The notes: generated from the letters alone by a model not told the origin. DNA of 64,000 nt from an uncultured Oscillospiraceae bacterium (GCA_934655875.1 CAKUHB010000005.1:53538-117537), one strand, 5' to 3'. Shown: positions 34,703 to 43,686, counted from the first letter of the stretch. Numbers and translations: made by a program.

Positions 34703-34897
34703 CTATGCGTCTTTCTCGTTTTCGGTGCCGTCCTTCGTCTTTGCGTCTGTGTGAGGATGCTCAATGACATAGATCAAAAACGCACCCATCGATGCGATTG
34801 CACCGACGAGTCCACAGCCGGAGAAACCAAGATTGCTCCCAACTGCTTCAAACAGAAAGCTGACTGCGAGCGTGCCTGCGAAAGCGTAGAATGCCAT
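34703..34897 (-). CDS. Small membrane protein of unknown function
   Basis: A 64-residue protein with two hydrophobic segments (MAFYAFAGTLAVSFLFEAVG and GLVGAIASMGAFLIYVI) and a charged C-terminal tail. GAGGAGGG lies eight bases before the ATG, supporting real translation. I do not recognise a family. It sits downstream of the phosphate symporter gene on the same strand but is separated from it by a hairpin (34951-34978), so it may be transcribed only by read-through. Confidence 0.65.
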   Translation of the reverse strand: MAFYAFAGTLAVSFLFEAVGSNLGFSGCGLVGAIASMGAFLIYVIEHPHTDAKTKDGTENEKDA

Positions 34898-34950
34898 AAT
34901 GTTATCCCTCCTCTGGTTTCCAAAATAGCATATAAACGGACAAAACGCAA

Positions 34951-34978
34951 GCGGAGCCGATGGTCACATCGGCTCCGC
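34951..34978 (-). terminator. Hairpin after the Na/Pi symporter gene
   Basis: Perfect 12-base arms (34951-34962 and 34967-34978) with a four-base loop, 20 bases past the stop codon. The minus-strand tail TTGCGTTTTG is partly U-rich. Confidence 0.7.
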
Positions 34979-34997
34979 AAGGGGAAAGAGAGGGGGC

Positions 34998-36740
34998 TCA
35001 GGCAAGCTTGTATTTTTCTTCAAACGCGTTATACTGCACCAGGAACTCGTTGCTGCCGTTTTTCACGTCGTCCAGATACTTGTGCAGATCGATCCGCTCG
35101 TTTTTCATGTCGAGCAGGCAGCCCGCGATGTTGGAGCAGTGGTCGGCCACGCGTTCCAAATTGGTCAGGAGATCGGACAGCACGAAGCCTGCGGCCAGCG
35201 AGCATTCGCCGCGCTGGAGCCGCGCGATGTGATTGGTGCGAAGCTCGCTCTTGAGCTTGTCAATGACCTGCTCCAGCGGCTCGACCTGACGCGCGAGCGA
35301 CAGATCGTCCTGCAAAAACGCGCGGCTGGTCAGATCGACGATCTCCCCGACGGCGTCCAGCATGGTTTGCAGCTCCTGCCGGGCGGAATCTGTGAAGTGA
35401 ACGTCCTTCTCCCGCAGCTCCTCGGAGGATTCGACAATGTTGACGGCGTGGTCTGCGATGCGCTCAAAATCGCCGATCAGATGCAGCAGCTTGGACGATT
35501 CCACGCTGTCCTGATCGTTCATCGGCTTCGTGGCAAGGTGGACAAGGTACGTGCCGAGGGTATCCTCATAGCGGTCGGTATCGTCCTCCCGCTGACGGAC
35601 GGAAGCGGCAAGCTCCGGTGTAAAGTGCAGGACGGATTGCAGGCTCTCGTGCAGAGCCAGCTCGGCGTCCGCAGCCATGCGCTTCGTCAGCTCCTCGCTC
35701 TTGGCCAGCGCGATCGCGGGCGTTGCGAACAGACGCTCGTCCAGCTGCGTCGTGGCGTCCGTGTGCAGGCCGTCGGGGATGATCCGGTACGAAAGCTTTT
35801 CCAGCAGACCGCAGCACGGCAGCAGCATGGCCGTGCAGAGAATGTTGAAGATTGAGTGAATGATGGCGATGTGGAAGGTATCGATTGCGGTACTCACAAA
35901 CGAGAAGCGGAAAATGGCGTTTGCGGCCTCGAAGCCGGTCAGGCAGACCAGCGTGCCGATGACGTTGAAGCTCAGGTGGACAAATGCTGCGCGGCGCGCG
36001 TTCTTGTTGGTGCCGACAGAGGAGAGCATGGCCGTGACGCAGGTGCCGATGTTCTGCCCCATAATGATGGGGATGGCTGCGCCGTAGCTGACTGCGCCCG
36101 TGGAGGAGAGGGCCTGCAGGATGCCGACCGAAGCGGAGGACGACTGGACGATACCGGTCAAGATCGCACCGGCCAGCACGCCGAGGATCGGGTTGGAGAA
36201 CATCAGGAAGAACTTCGTGAAGTTTGGGTCATTCCGCAGGCCGGAGACAGAGCCGGACAGCGATTCCATGCCGAACATCAGTGTGGCAAAGCCCAGAAGG
36301 ATCAGACCGGTATCCTTGCGCTTGCCCTTGCCAGTCAGATAGAAGATAATGCCGATCACGGCAAGAACAGGGGTAAAGGACGACGGCTTGAGAAGCTGGA
36401 TAAACAGGCTGTCGCCGCTGATGCCGGACAGGGACAGAAGCCATGCCGTCACGGTCGTGCCGATGTTTGCGCCCATAATAACGGGGATTGACTGCCGAAG
36501 GCTCAGAAGGCCGGAGTTGACAAAGCCGACGACCATGACCGTCGTTGCGGACGACGACTGGATGACAGCCGTCACGGCAAGGCCGGTCAGAAGACCGGAA
36601 AGCTTCCCGTTTGTCAGCTTGGCGAGGATCGCCTTCAAGGAGCCGCCTGCGCGCTTTTCCAGCGCCGTGCCCATAACGCTCATGCCGAACAGGAACAGGC
36701 TCAGCGAGCCAAGCAGTGTTAAAAAGTTAAAAATCGTCAT
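34998..36740 (-). CDS. Na+/phosphate symporter (NptA/YjbB type) with PhoU-like domain
   Basis: A 580-residue membrane protein. Two inverted Na/Pi repeats carry the signature glutamine-serine motifs AVIQSSSATTVMVVG (about residue 65) and GIVQSSSASVGIL, in eight to nine membrane segments to residue ~350. The rest is a PhoU-like helical domain (KLLHLIGDFERIADHAVNIVE and LLTNLERVADHCSNIAG). Members move phosphate with sodium, often outward in bacteria. I chose ATG 36740 with AAAGGA upstream. TTAACA/TTAAAT-like repeats at 36821-36858 may be PhoP sites. Confidence 0.9.
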   Translation of the reverse strand: MTIFNFLTLLGSLSLFLFGMSVMGTALEKRAGGSLKAILAKLTNGKLSGLLTGLAVTAVIQSSSATTVMVVGFVNSGLLSLRQSIPVIMGANIGTTVTAWLLSLSGISGDSLFIQLLKPSSFTPVLAVIGIIFYLTGKGKRKDTGLILLGFATLMFGMESLSGSVSGLRNDPNFTKFFLMFSNPILGVLAGAILTGIVQSSSASVGILQALSSTGAVSYGAAIPIIMGQNIGTCVTAMLSSVGTNKNARRAAFVHLSFNVIGTLVCLTGFEAANAIFRFSFVSTAIDTFHIAIIHSIFNILCTAMLLPCCGLLEKLSYRIIPDGLHTDATTQLDERLFATPAIALAKSEELTKRMAADAELALHESLQSVLHFTPELAASVRQREDDTDRYEDTLGTYLVHLATKPMNDQDSVESSKLLHLIGDFERIADHAVNIVESSEELREKDVHFTDSARQELQTMLDAVGEIVDLTSRAFLQDDLSLARQVEPLEQVIDKLKSELRTNHIARLQRGECSLAAGFVLSDLLTNLERVADHCSNIAGCLLDMKNERIDLHKYLDDVKNGSNEFLVQYNAFEEKYKLA

Positions 36741-36874
36741 ATCCGCGAAGATTCCTTTCTGATTTCTTTTCATCTGTATTCAATATAAAAAGAAAATGTC
36801 AAATGCACGTCCAAAGTTCCGTTAAATCTTCGTGATATTTAAGAATGAATGTTAAATCCATGCAAAATTTCTGT

Positions 36875-36908
36875 AAAAAAGGCTTCCCCGATCAGGGGAA
36901 GCCTTTTT
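36875..36908 (-). terminator. Terminator of the cysteine-rich conserved gene
   Basis: Arms 36875-36889 and 36895-36908 form a 14-bp stem with a five-base loop. On the minus strand it ends in T6, four bases beyond the stop codon at 36913. Confidence 0.9.
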
Positions 36909-36912
36909 CCTG

Positions 36913-37755
36913 TTACTTGCTCCTGCTGCAGCCGGTGCAGCTGTCCTCGGGCTTGATGCACGACTCGTTTTTGCCGGGGAAGAATGCATCCATCGGGAAC
37001 TCGATCTGGCTGAAAACCTCGCACGGGCTTTCCGTGCCTGCCGTACCGGACGGCGGGCAGGTCTTCGACGGGACGCAGTAGTCAAACGTCGGGATGAGCA
37101 GCTGTGTGTCACGCTCAAGCCGGACGATCGAAAACTGGCCGATGGTGACGAGCAGCCGCTTGCATTCGCCGGTCAGCACCAGCGGCTCCTCGAAGCAGCT
37201 GAGCAGTGCTTCGGGGATGACGGGCGAGGACTCATTCTGGCAGCAGCACGTGCATGCTTCCATCACGCGCGAGCCGAGGATGATCGGGTCGACCGTCTCG
37301 GCGACGGCGCGCGGCAAAGAGACGGACTGCAAGGATTTCTTGCAGAGACAGCCGAGATCGTCCTTGCTTGTAAAGATGCGCGCGCACGTTTCACCGCCGA
37401 ACAGAACCAGCCGCTTCGAGAAGACGGCGAGACCCGTGACGGCATTTGTGCGCCCGGCCGCCAGCGTTGCGTCGGCGATGACGCGGTAATAGAACGTGAC
37501 GTCTACCGTAAAATATCCGGAGGAATAGGGGACGCACGCAACCTGCACATCCACAAACAGCAGCTCCACATAACGCGCCTTTGCGCTGGCCGCGCAGTCG
37601 AGCGTTTGCTGAGAGTCGACCGTTAAGTACACGCGCAGATCCTCGATGCAGTCCTTGGCAAGGCAGCTGTCCGTGATCTTCCCCGTATGCACGCAAACCG
37701 CTTCACGGATGCCGCGCAGATCACAGGACTTGCCTGCCTGTGCAGTATCAGACAT
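36913..37755 (-). CDS. Cysteine-rich conserved clostridial protein, function unknown
   Basis: A 280-residue soluble protein with about 20 cysteines. Notable segments are CLAKDCIEDLRVYLT, FVDVQVACVPYSSGYFTVDVTFYYRV, a run ACTCCCQNE, and VTIGQFSIVRLERDTQLLIPTFDYC. I remember proteins with the same layout (REAVC, KDCIEDLRVYLT, CCC run) across spore-forming Clostridia, always hypothetical. The cysteine content suggests cross-linking or metal binding, and a spore-coat role is a guess only. GGGAGGT precedes the ATG at nine bases. It is monocistronic with a strong terminator. Confidence 0.8.
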   Translation of the reverse strand: MSDTAQAGKSCDLRGIREAVCVHTGKITDSCLAKDCIEDLRVYLTVDSQQTLDCAASAKARYVELLFVDVQVACVPYSSGYFTVDVTFYYRVIADATLAAGRTNAVTGLAVFSKRLVLFGGETCARIFTSKDDLGCLCKKSLQSVSLPRAVAETVDPIILGSRVMEACTCCCQNESSPVIPEALLSCFEEPLVLTGECKRLLVTIGQFSIVRLERDTQLLIPTFDYCVPSKTCPPSGTAGTESPCEVFSQIEFPMDAFFPGKNESCIKPEDSCTGCSRSK

Positions 37756-37894
37756 TCGGATGACCTCCCATATATGATATCGTAAAGGTTCGCGTGGCCG
37801 AAATCAGGGTCGTTCACGCTTCGCTTTCATAACAGTTTATGCAAAACCGGGCGTATGTGAAACCGGCCTGCTGGAAATTGAACCCGAAATTCCG

Positions 37895-37923
37895 TGGACA
37901 AATGCGGAAATGTGTGCTAGTAT
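37895..37923 (+). promoter_or_regulatory. Sigma-A promoter of the WecB/TagA gene
   Basis: TGGACA (37895-37900), 17 bases, TAGTAT (37918-37923), about 40 bases before the ATG at 37964. Confidence 0.55.
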
Positions 37924-37963
37924 GTTATTTGTAAGACTTTATATTGGTGAGGTATGCCTGCAC

Positions 37964-38683
37964 ATGAAACTGGATATCATGGGTCTGCAGTTTGATAATG
38001 TCACGATGGACGAAGCGGCTGCGCGCGCGGAGGAGATCCTTGCCGGCAGCAGGACCTGCTACGCAGTGACGCCGAACGCCGAGATCGCCTATGAAGCGCT
38101 GCACGACGAGAAGCTGCGTGCGCTCATCAACGGTGCGGATCTCGTCCTGCCGGACGGCGCGGGCGTCGTTCTGGCGTCAAAGCTCCTGAAAACGCCCCTG
38201 AAGCAGAAGGTCGCCGGCGTCGATTTTGCCGACCGGATGCTGTCCATTCTCGAATCGACCGGTGGAGGGCTGTACCTGCTCGGCAGCAAGCCTGGTATTG
38301 CGGAGCTGGCCGCGCAGAAGATGTGCGAAAAGCACCCGAAGCTTCACATCTGCGGCATGGCCGACGGCTATTTCAAGGACGAGGGCTCTGTGATCGAAAA
38401 GATCAATGCTGCAAAGCCGGACGTGCTCTTTGTCTGTCTCGGCGCGCCGAAGCAGGAGCTTTTTATGAAGAGGCATCTGGATGATCTTTCCGTCAAGCTG
38501 ATGATCGGCCTTGGCGGGACGCTGGACAGCTTTGCGGGTACGGTCAAGCGTGCGCCAAAATGGATGATCCGCTGCAATCTGGAATGGCTGTACCGGCTCA
38601 TCAAGGAGCCAAAACGCTTTGGCCGGATGCTCCGGCTGCCAAAATATCTGTTTGCCGTGATGCAGAAGCGGATAAGAGGATAA
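37964..38683 (+). CDS. WecB/TagA/CpsF family glycosyltransferase
   Basis: A 239-residue family 26 glycosyltransferase. Motifs are TPNAEIAYEA (near residue 36), LVLPDGAGVVLASKLL, DFADRM, GGGLYLLGSKPGIAE and FVCLGAPKQELF. TagA-type members add N-acetylmannosamine to undecaprenyl-diphosphate-GlcNAc in wall teichoic or related polymer synthesis. The C-terminal positively charged segment (KEPKRFGRMLRLPKY) probably docks on the membrane. No other teichoic acid genes are adjacent, so the polymer is unknown. It is followed after five bases by tmk. Confidence 0.92.
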   Translation: MKLDIMGLQFDNVTMDEAAARAEEILAGSRTCYAVTPNAEIAYEALHDEKLRALINGADLVLPDGAGVVLASKLLKTPLKQKVAGVDFADRMLSILESTGGGLYLLGSKPGIAELAAQKMCEKHPKLHICGMADGYFKDEGSVIEKINAAKPDVLFVCLGAPKQELFMKRHLDDLSVKLMIGLGGTLDSFAGTVKRAPKWMIRCNLEWLYRLIKEPKRFGRMLRLPKYLFAVMQKRIRG

Positions 38684-38688
38684 AGACA

Positions 38689-39360
38689 ATGGGAAAACTG
38701 ATCGTAATTGAAGGAACCGACGGGACGGGCAAGTCCACGCAGTTTGCAATGCTGACGCGCCGGCTCAAGGAAGAGGGAACGGCGTTCCGACGTATCCAGT
38801 TCCCGCAGTATCTCGAGCCGTCGTCGGCGCTCATCCGGATGTATCTGAACGGCGAGTTCGGCGAGAATCCCAACGATGTGAACGCTTACGCCGCTTCCAC
38901 ATTCTATGCCGTCGACCGCTACGCGTCCTATCAGCGCGTGTGGAAGCAGGACTATCAGGACGGCGGCGTGATCCTGTCGGATCGCTATACGACTTCCAAC
39001 GCCGTCCATCAGGGCGGAAAGCTGGAGGGCACGGCGCGGGAAGAGTTTTTCTCGTGGCTCTATGATCTGGAGTTCAACCGCATGGGGCTGCCGAAGCCGG
39101 ATCTGGTGCTCTGCCTGGATATGCCGGTCGAGATGTCGGAAGCACTGATGCGCAAGCGCGAAAGCGACACCGGGACGAAGGCGGATATCCATGAACGCGA
39201 TGACGGATATCTGCGCAAGTGCCGGGAGGTCGCCAGGCAGGCCGCAGCCTATTTCGGCTGGACGACGGTGTCCTGCGTAAAGGACGGGACGCTGCGGTCG
39301 ATCGAGGATATCCATGAAGAGCTGTATACATATGTGAAAGCATGTCTGGAGGACAGATAA
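38689..39360 (+). CDS. tmk: Thymidylate kinase
   Basis: A 223-residue P-loop kinase converting dTMP to dTDP. Walker A is EGTDGTGKST at residues 7-16; ILSDRYTTSNAVHQG carries the DR(Y/H) motif, and LVLCLDMPVEMSEALMRKR with a lid follows. The protein is slightly longer than usual (about 210) because of the insert ESDTGTKADIHERD. A longer frame upstream belongs to the preceding gene's shadow. It is translated just after WecB/TagA and just before the DJ-1 gene. Confidence 0.94.
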   Translation: MGKLIVIEGTDGTGKSTQFAMLTRRLKEEGTAFRRIQFPQYLEPSSALIRMYLNGEFGENPNDVNAYAASTFYAVDRYASYQRVWKQDYQDGGVILSDRYTTSNAVHQGGKLEGTAREEFFSWLYDLEFNRMGLPKPDLVLCLDMPVEMSEALMRKRESDTGTKADIHERDDGYLRKCREVARQAAAYFGWTTVSCVKDGTLRSIEDIHEELYTYVKACLEDR

Positions 39361-39363
39361 CGT

Positions 39364-39906
39364 ATGGTTTATATTATTTTAGGCAAGGGCTTTGAGCCGA
39401 TGGAAGCTGTCGCGCCGTGCGACATTCTGCGCCGCGGCGGCGTAGAGGTGCAGTTCGCTGGGATCGGCGGCACGATGATCGAGGGCGGCCACGGGATCTG
39501 CGTGCAGGCCGACTGCCGCGTGGAGGATATGAAGCTGGAGGGCGCCGACATGGTGATCCTGCCCGGCGGCCTTGGCGGCGTACAGTCGATCCTTGGCAGT
39601 GAGACGGCAATGAATTTTATCCGTCTGGCGTATGAGAGCCAGAAATACATCGCGGCCATCTGCGCTGCGCCGACCATTCTCGCGCAGCTGCACATCACGG
39701 ACGGACGTAAAGCAACCTGCTATCCCGGTATGGAGAGCCAGATGGGCACGGCTGTGATGACAGATTGCGGCGCTGTGCAGGACGGCCATGTGATCACGGG
39801 CCGCGCGGCCGGTGCGGCGGATGAATTTGGCCTTCTCTGCTTGCAGGCGCTGCAAGGGAAGGATGCGTCTTCGCAGGTCGCGGCAGGCATTGTCTACCGC
39901 GCATGA
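39364..39906 (+). CDS. DJ-1/PfpI family protein (YajL/ThiJ-like)
   Basis: A 180-residue alpha/beta protein. The nucleophile elbow is IAAICAAPTIL with the family cysteine near residue 99, and the acidic partner lies in KGFEPMEAVAPCDIL at the N-terminus. MVILPGGLGGVQSI and HVITGRAAGAADEFGL are typical. DJ-1 relatives act as chaperone-like or glyoxalase/deglycase enzymes and are sensitive to oxidation; the exact activity is debated. It begins three bases after tmk and ends 11 bases before mltG, so it is part of this operon. Confidence 0.9.
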   Translation: MVYIILGKGFEPMEAVAPCDILRRGGVEVQFAGIGGTMIEGGHGICVQADCRVEDMKLEGADMVILPGGLGGVQSILGSETAMNFIRLAYESQKYIAAICAAPTILAQLHITDGRKATCYPGMESQMGTAVMTDCGAVQDGHVITGRAAGAADEFGLLCLQALQGKDASSQVAAGIVYRA

Positions 39907-39917
39907 GGGAGGAACAA

Positions 39918-41441
39918 ATGGCAGAACAAAACCCCAATCTTCAGCCGGAGGAGTCCCAGCCGCAGGAGAACAGCGAGCTGGAAAAGAGCCTCGAAGAGCT
40001 GTCGCTGGACGAGCTGCTTGCGTCCGTCAAGGACGATCTGGCGCGTGTCGACGCGATGATGGATGGCTCTGACACCGCAGCGCCGGACACGGACGCCTTG
40101 CAGGAGGATGCAGACCGGAAACCGGAAGCCGGTACGGAAAAGAGCGGCATGCAGCCGCTGTTTGAGCCGAAAATTCCGGAGGAATACGCCGACCTGACGG
40201 CGGATGTCGATCAGGAAAAGCCGGAGCAGGAGCAGCCGCCCAAAAAGCATCAAAAGCTTCCGTCCGGGATCCGCGTGCTTCTGTATGTGTGCTGCGTGCT
40301 CGCAGTCGCGGTGCTGCTCGCGGTCGCCGCATGGCGCTTTGCCGACGACGTGCTTGCGCTGACAAAGGACGATACCGAGGTCACAGTGACCATTTCCGAC
40401 GGTGCAACGATCTCACAGATCGCGTCTGAGCTGCACAGCAAGGGCCTTGTCCGCTATGAGGGCCTGTTCAAGTTCTATTGCTGGGCGTCTCACGCGGAAA
40501 AGCGGATCGAGCCGGGCACGTATACGCTGAACGGCCGGTATGACTATCACGCGCTCATCAACAACATGGTCGAAGCCAGTCCCGACCGCGCCGTCGTCGA
40601 GGTCACCATCCCCGAGGGCTACGAATGCAAGGACATTTTCAAGCTGCTGGAGGCCGACGGCGTCTGCTCGTATGACGAGCTGGCGAATGCGGCGGCCACG
40701 TATGAATTTGACTATGCGTTCTTACAGGATATCGCCTACGGCAGCGAGAACCGGCTGGAGGGCTATCTGTTCCCGGACACGTACCAGTTCTATATGGGCG
40801 ATTCTCCGGAAAACGTCATTGATAAGTTCCTGCGGAACTTTGACAACAAATTTACCAGCGATCTCTACGACGCGCTGGATGCGCTCAATGACCGCCTGGC
40901 GGAGCAGATGCGCACGAACGGCTTCACGGAAGCCGAGATCTCGAACGCAAAGCTGTCGCTCTATGACCTCATCACCGTCGCTTCGCTCGTTGAGAAGGAA
41001 ACAGCAAAGACCTCTGAGAGCGCGACGATCGCATCCGTAATCTATAACCGCCTGTGCAGCAAGCTCTATCCGTGCCTTGAGATCGACGCGACCATCCAGT
41101 ACGCGCTCGACGAACGCAAGGAAGTCCTCTCCAACGCGGACAAGGGCGTCATCAGCCCGTATAACACCTACACGAATGCCGGCCTGCCGGCTGGCCCGAT
41201 CGCAAACCCGGGCATGAACTCGATCCGCGCGGCGCTGTATCCGGCGGATACGAACTACTATTTCTACGCGCTGAACGCCGACGGCGTCCACCATTTCTCC
41301 GAGACCTACTACGAGCATCAGAACTTCCTCGCGGAGCTCGCAGGCAAGACGGCACCGGAGAATCCGGAGGAAACCGGTACGGATGCACAGAACACGGACG
41401 AAACCGATACGACGGAGAATCAGACAGATGGACAGACGTAA
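39918..41441 (+). CDS. mltG: Endolytic murein transglycosylase MltG
   Basis: A 507-residue membrane-anchored wall enzyme. An acidic cytoplasmic region of about 115 residues precedes one transmembrane helix (roughly 117-140). A LysM-like segment (TVTISDGATISQIASELHSKG) and the YceG catalytic domain follow, with EGYLFPDTYQFY and the catalytic glutamate in ASLVEKETAK near residue 359. YNTYTNAGLPAGPIANPG is the family end signature. It cuts nascent glycan strands and sets their length. The Thr/Glu-rich tail and long cytoplasmic domain are extra. GGGAGG precedes ATG 39918. Confidence 0.94.
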   Translation: MAEQNPNLQPEESQPQENSELEKSLEELSLDELLASVKDDLARVDAMMDGSDTAAPDTDALQEDADRKPEAGTEKSGMQPLFEPKIPEEYADLTADVDQEKPEQEQPPKKHQKLPSGIRVLLYVCCVLAVAVLLAVAAWRFADDVLALTKDDTEVTVTISDGATISQIASELHSKGLVRYEGLFKFYCWASHAEKRIEPGTYTLNGRYDYHALINNMVEASPDRAVVEVTIPEGYECKDIFKLLEADGVCSYDELANAAATYEFDYAFLQDIAYGSENRLEGYLFPDTYQFYMGDSPENVIDKFLRNFDNKFTSDLYDALDALNDRLAEQMRTNGFTEAEISNAKLSLYDLITVASLVEKETAKTSESATIASVIYNRLCSKLYPCLEIDATIQYALDERKEVLSNADKGVISPYNTYTNAGLPAGPIANPGMNSIRAALYPADTNYYFYALNADGVHHFSETYYEHQNFLAELAGKTAPENPEETGTDAQNTDETDTTENQTDGQT

Positions 41442-42651
41442 ACCGGAGCTTTTAAGCCCGGCAGGGGACATGGAAAAGCTCCGCATGGCGATCGCGTATG
41501 GCGCGGACGCCGTCTATCTGGCGGGGACGAGCTTCGGCATGCGCTCGTTTACCGGCAATTTTACGCCGGAGGAGCTGCCGAAGGCCGTCGCGCTTGCGCA
41601 TGAAGCGGGCGTGAAGGTTCACTGCACGGTCAATATCATGCCGCGCAACGACGAAGCGGAGCAGCTGCCTGCCTATTTCGAGCAGCTGGACGCCGCAGGT
41701 GTCGACGCGCTGATCCTTGCAGATCTTGGTGCGTTCATGATGGCAGGGCGCTATGCCCCGCATTGTCAGCGGCATGTGTCCACGCAGCAGTCGATCGCCA
41801 ATTACGCCTGCGCGCAGAGCTGGTTCGACCTTGGAGCCAGCCGTGTCGTGCTGGCGCGGGAGCTGAGTCTGCGGGAGATCATCGGGATCCGCGAGCGCGT
41901 TTCGCCGCAGCTGGAGCTGGAGACGTTCTGCCACGGTGCCATGTGTGTGTCTTATTCCGGTCGGTGCCTGCTCAGCAACTACATGACCGGACGCGACTCC
42001 AACCGCGGCCAGTGCGCCCAGCCGTGCCGGTATCAGTACGCGCTGATGGAGGAAAAGCGGCCGGGCGAATACTTCCCGGTCTTTGAGGATGAAAAGGGCA
42101 CGTACATCATGAACTCCCGCGATATGTGTATGATCGACCATCTGGACGAGCTGTGTGACGCGGGGATCGACTGCCTGAAAATTGAAGGGCGTGCGAAATC
42201 GGCCTATTACGCGGCCATCGTGACGGGCGCATACCGGCACGTGCTGGACGACGTGTGGGCAGGCTGCGCGCCGGATCTTGTCTGGCGCGACGAGGTTGAG
42301 CACGTTTCGCACCGCCATTATGCGACGGGCTTCTACTACGGCCAGCCCGGCCAGTTCACCGAAAATTCCCGCTATCTGCGCGAGTGGCAGATCTGCGCGG
42401 TCGTGGAGCGCTGTGACGCGCAGGGGAATGCGGTACTCAGCCTGCGGAACAAGTTTTCTGTCGGGGATACCGTCGAGCTGGTCGGCCCGGATCTGCGGCC
42501 TTTCCAGTGGGAGGTCACGCCGATGGAGGATATGGACGGCGTCCCGCTTTCCGAGCCGCGCACGCCGCAGATGCGCTTCCGGGCGAAGCTCCCAAAACAG
42601 GTTCCGCCGCTGTCCTTTGTGCGGCACGCAGTCGAGCTTTCCGGACGATAA
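41428..42651 (+). CDS. U32 family peptidase-like protein
   Basis: A 407-residue protein overlapping mltG by 14 bases. The N-terminus ELLSPAGDMEKLRMAIAYGADAVYL and the core ELETFCHGAMCVSYSGRCLLSNY with GQCAQPCRYQY are the U32 signature; the four cysteines probably bind an iron-sulfur cluster. SRDMCMID and CLKIEGRAKSAYYAA follow. Relatives include collagenase-like peptidases and RNA hydroxylation factors such as RlhA and TrhP, so peptidase activity is uncertain and tRNA or rRNA modification is a real alternative. The next ORF-like sequence is the accessory patch. Confidence 0.9.
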   Translation: MDRRKPELLSPAGDMEKLRMAIAYGADAVYLAGTSFGMRSFTGNFTPEELPKAVALAHEAGVKVHCTVNIMPRNDEAEQLPAYFEQLDAAGVDALILADLGAFMMAGRYAPHCQRHVSTQQSIANYACAQSWFDLGASRVVLARELSLREIIGIRERVSPQLELETFCHGAMCVSYSGRCLLSNYMTGRDSNRGQCAQPCRYQYALMEEKRPGEYFPVFEDEKGTYIMNSRDMCMIDHLDELCDAGIDCLKIEGRAKSAYYAAIVTGAYRHVLDDVWAGCAPDLVWRDEVEHVSHRHYATGFYYGQPGQFTENSRYLREWQICAVVERCDAQGNAVLSLRNKFSVGDTVELVGPDLRPFQWEVTPMEDMDGVPLSEPRTPQMRFRAKLPKQVPPLSFVRHAVELSGR

Positions 42652-42737
42652 AAAACGAGCGCTGCAACCCAGTATGATCAAGGCATTTAAGGACAGAGGG
42701 CGAACGGGTTAGCTCAAAAACTGAATAACCAAACGAC

Positions 42738-42773
42738 AAAAGGGATGTTGCCATAAGGCAGCATCCCTTTTCG
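42738..42773. terminator. Terminator-like hairpin at the start of the accessory patch
   Basis: AAAAGGGATG pairs with CATCCCTTTT, with an inner TGCC/GGCA stem, T4 at one side and A4 at the other. It lies 90 bases past the U32 gene and could end transcription in either direction. Confidence 0.7.
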
Positions 42774-42841
42774 CATATGCCCAAGCCGTAGATTTTGAGA
42801 AAAGTCTATGGCGTTTTTCCTGCCCAAATCTAAGGAGGTGC

Positions 42842-43027
42842 AGCCATAGTACACTTTACTTTAATCGGAAAGACAGCGAACACGAGGACAAAATCAAGGA
42901 GAGGGAAAACGCGGAAATCGATGCCAAAAAAGCCGCCATTCGCGCGGAGGACATTGCAAAGGGTGTATTCGTCCCTGCCAGCAGTTTACCGCAGAGAGAG
43001 CCGCAGAAAGGGACGCAGATAGCGTGA
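42842..43027 (+). pseudogene. Truncated reading frame, probable mobile-element remnant
   Basis: About 60 codons are open to the stop at 43025-43027, giving a charged peptide that includes YFNRKDSEHEDKIKE and GVFVPASSLPQ. There is no start codon in the frame, although AAGGAGG at 42832-42838 is followed at the right distance by ATA. The Lys/Glu/Ala-rich composition is protein-like and unlike the other two frames. It reminds me of tails of accessory proteins on clostridial conjugative elements, but I cannot name the family. Confidence 0.45.
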
Positions 43028-43096
43028 ACATAGCTTGTAGGTAGAATAAAGATTATTTTATCCCGGAATGGTGGAAAAGTTCAAACTTCTATGATA

Positions 43097-43105
43097 TGAT
43101 ATAAT
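43097..43105 (+). promoter_or_regulatory. Extended -10 promoter in the accessory patch
   Basis: TGATATAAT, with TATAAT at 43100-43105, 60 bases before the 82-residue membrane protein. No clear -35. Confidence 0.5.
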
Positions 43106-43164
43106 TTAATTTGAGAAGATGTAAGTAACACTTTCCAAAGGCATAGTTTGCGGGAGGTAGCGTT

Positions 43165-43413
43165 ATGAATAATAATGATTTGCTTAAATTTGGAAAATGC
43201 CTGCTCATTGGAATTATTGTTGCCATAGGAGGCATGTTCTTTAGCGATTTGTATGGAAACATTTTCAACGGATCGGGGGATTATCGTTTATCCGCTATAT
43301 TTGGTATCGGTCTGTATCTTTGCATCGTTATTGTTACTTGCACAGGCTTGATACTTAACCGTTTGGATAAAGATAAAACAAACGACAAAGATGATGAACA
43401 TACAAACAAGTAA
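43165..43413 (+). CDS. Small membrane protein of unknown function
   Basis: An 82-residue protein with two transmembrane segments (KCLLIGIIVAIGGMFFSDLY and AIFGIGLYLCIVIVTCTGLI) and a very charged tail (NRLDKDKTNDKDDEHTNK). GGGAGG lies eight bases before the ATG. The coding region is clearly AT-richer than the surrounding core genes, consistent with transfer. No family recognised. Confidence 0.7.
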   Translation: MNNNDLLKFGKCLLIGIIVAIGGMFFSDLYGNIFNGSGDYRLSAIFGIGLYLCIVIVTCTGLILNRLDKDKTNDKDDEHTNK

Positions 43414-43686
43414 GTTTTTATTTCCTAAAGCAGGAAAATCTATTTAGGAACTAAAGGGGCGCACTTCTATACTCTCCTATTGGGAATATCGTGCGTCCTG
43501 CGGAGCTTCATTCCCGCCCTGCAGACCCGGATTGTTTCATTACTTCGTTCCGTCAATGGAGCAGCACGCCCTTGTGGGCTTGCCGTCCGCGAACAGCATA
43601 AAATGCTGTTTGTCGCCAACAAGCTTGAAAAAGAAAATAAGGTTCAGAAATTATTGGCGCAATGGAAAGGATTGAGGGGTTGCAAT

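Noticed and set aside
43592..43610. AACAGCAT/ATGCTGTT hairpin before the DUF5301 gene
   Set aside because: An 8-bp stem without a T-run or conserved context; listed only as part of the accessory patch.
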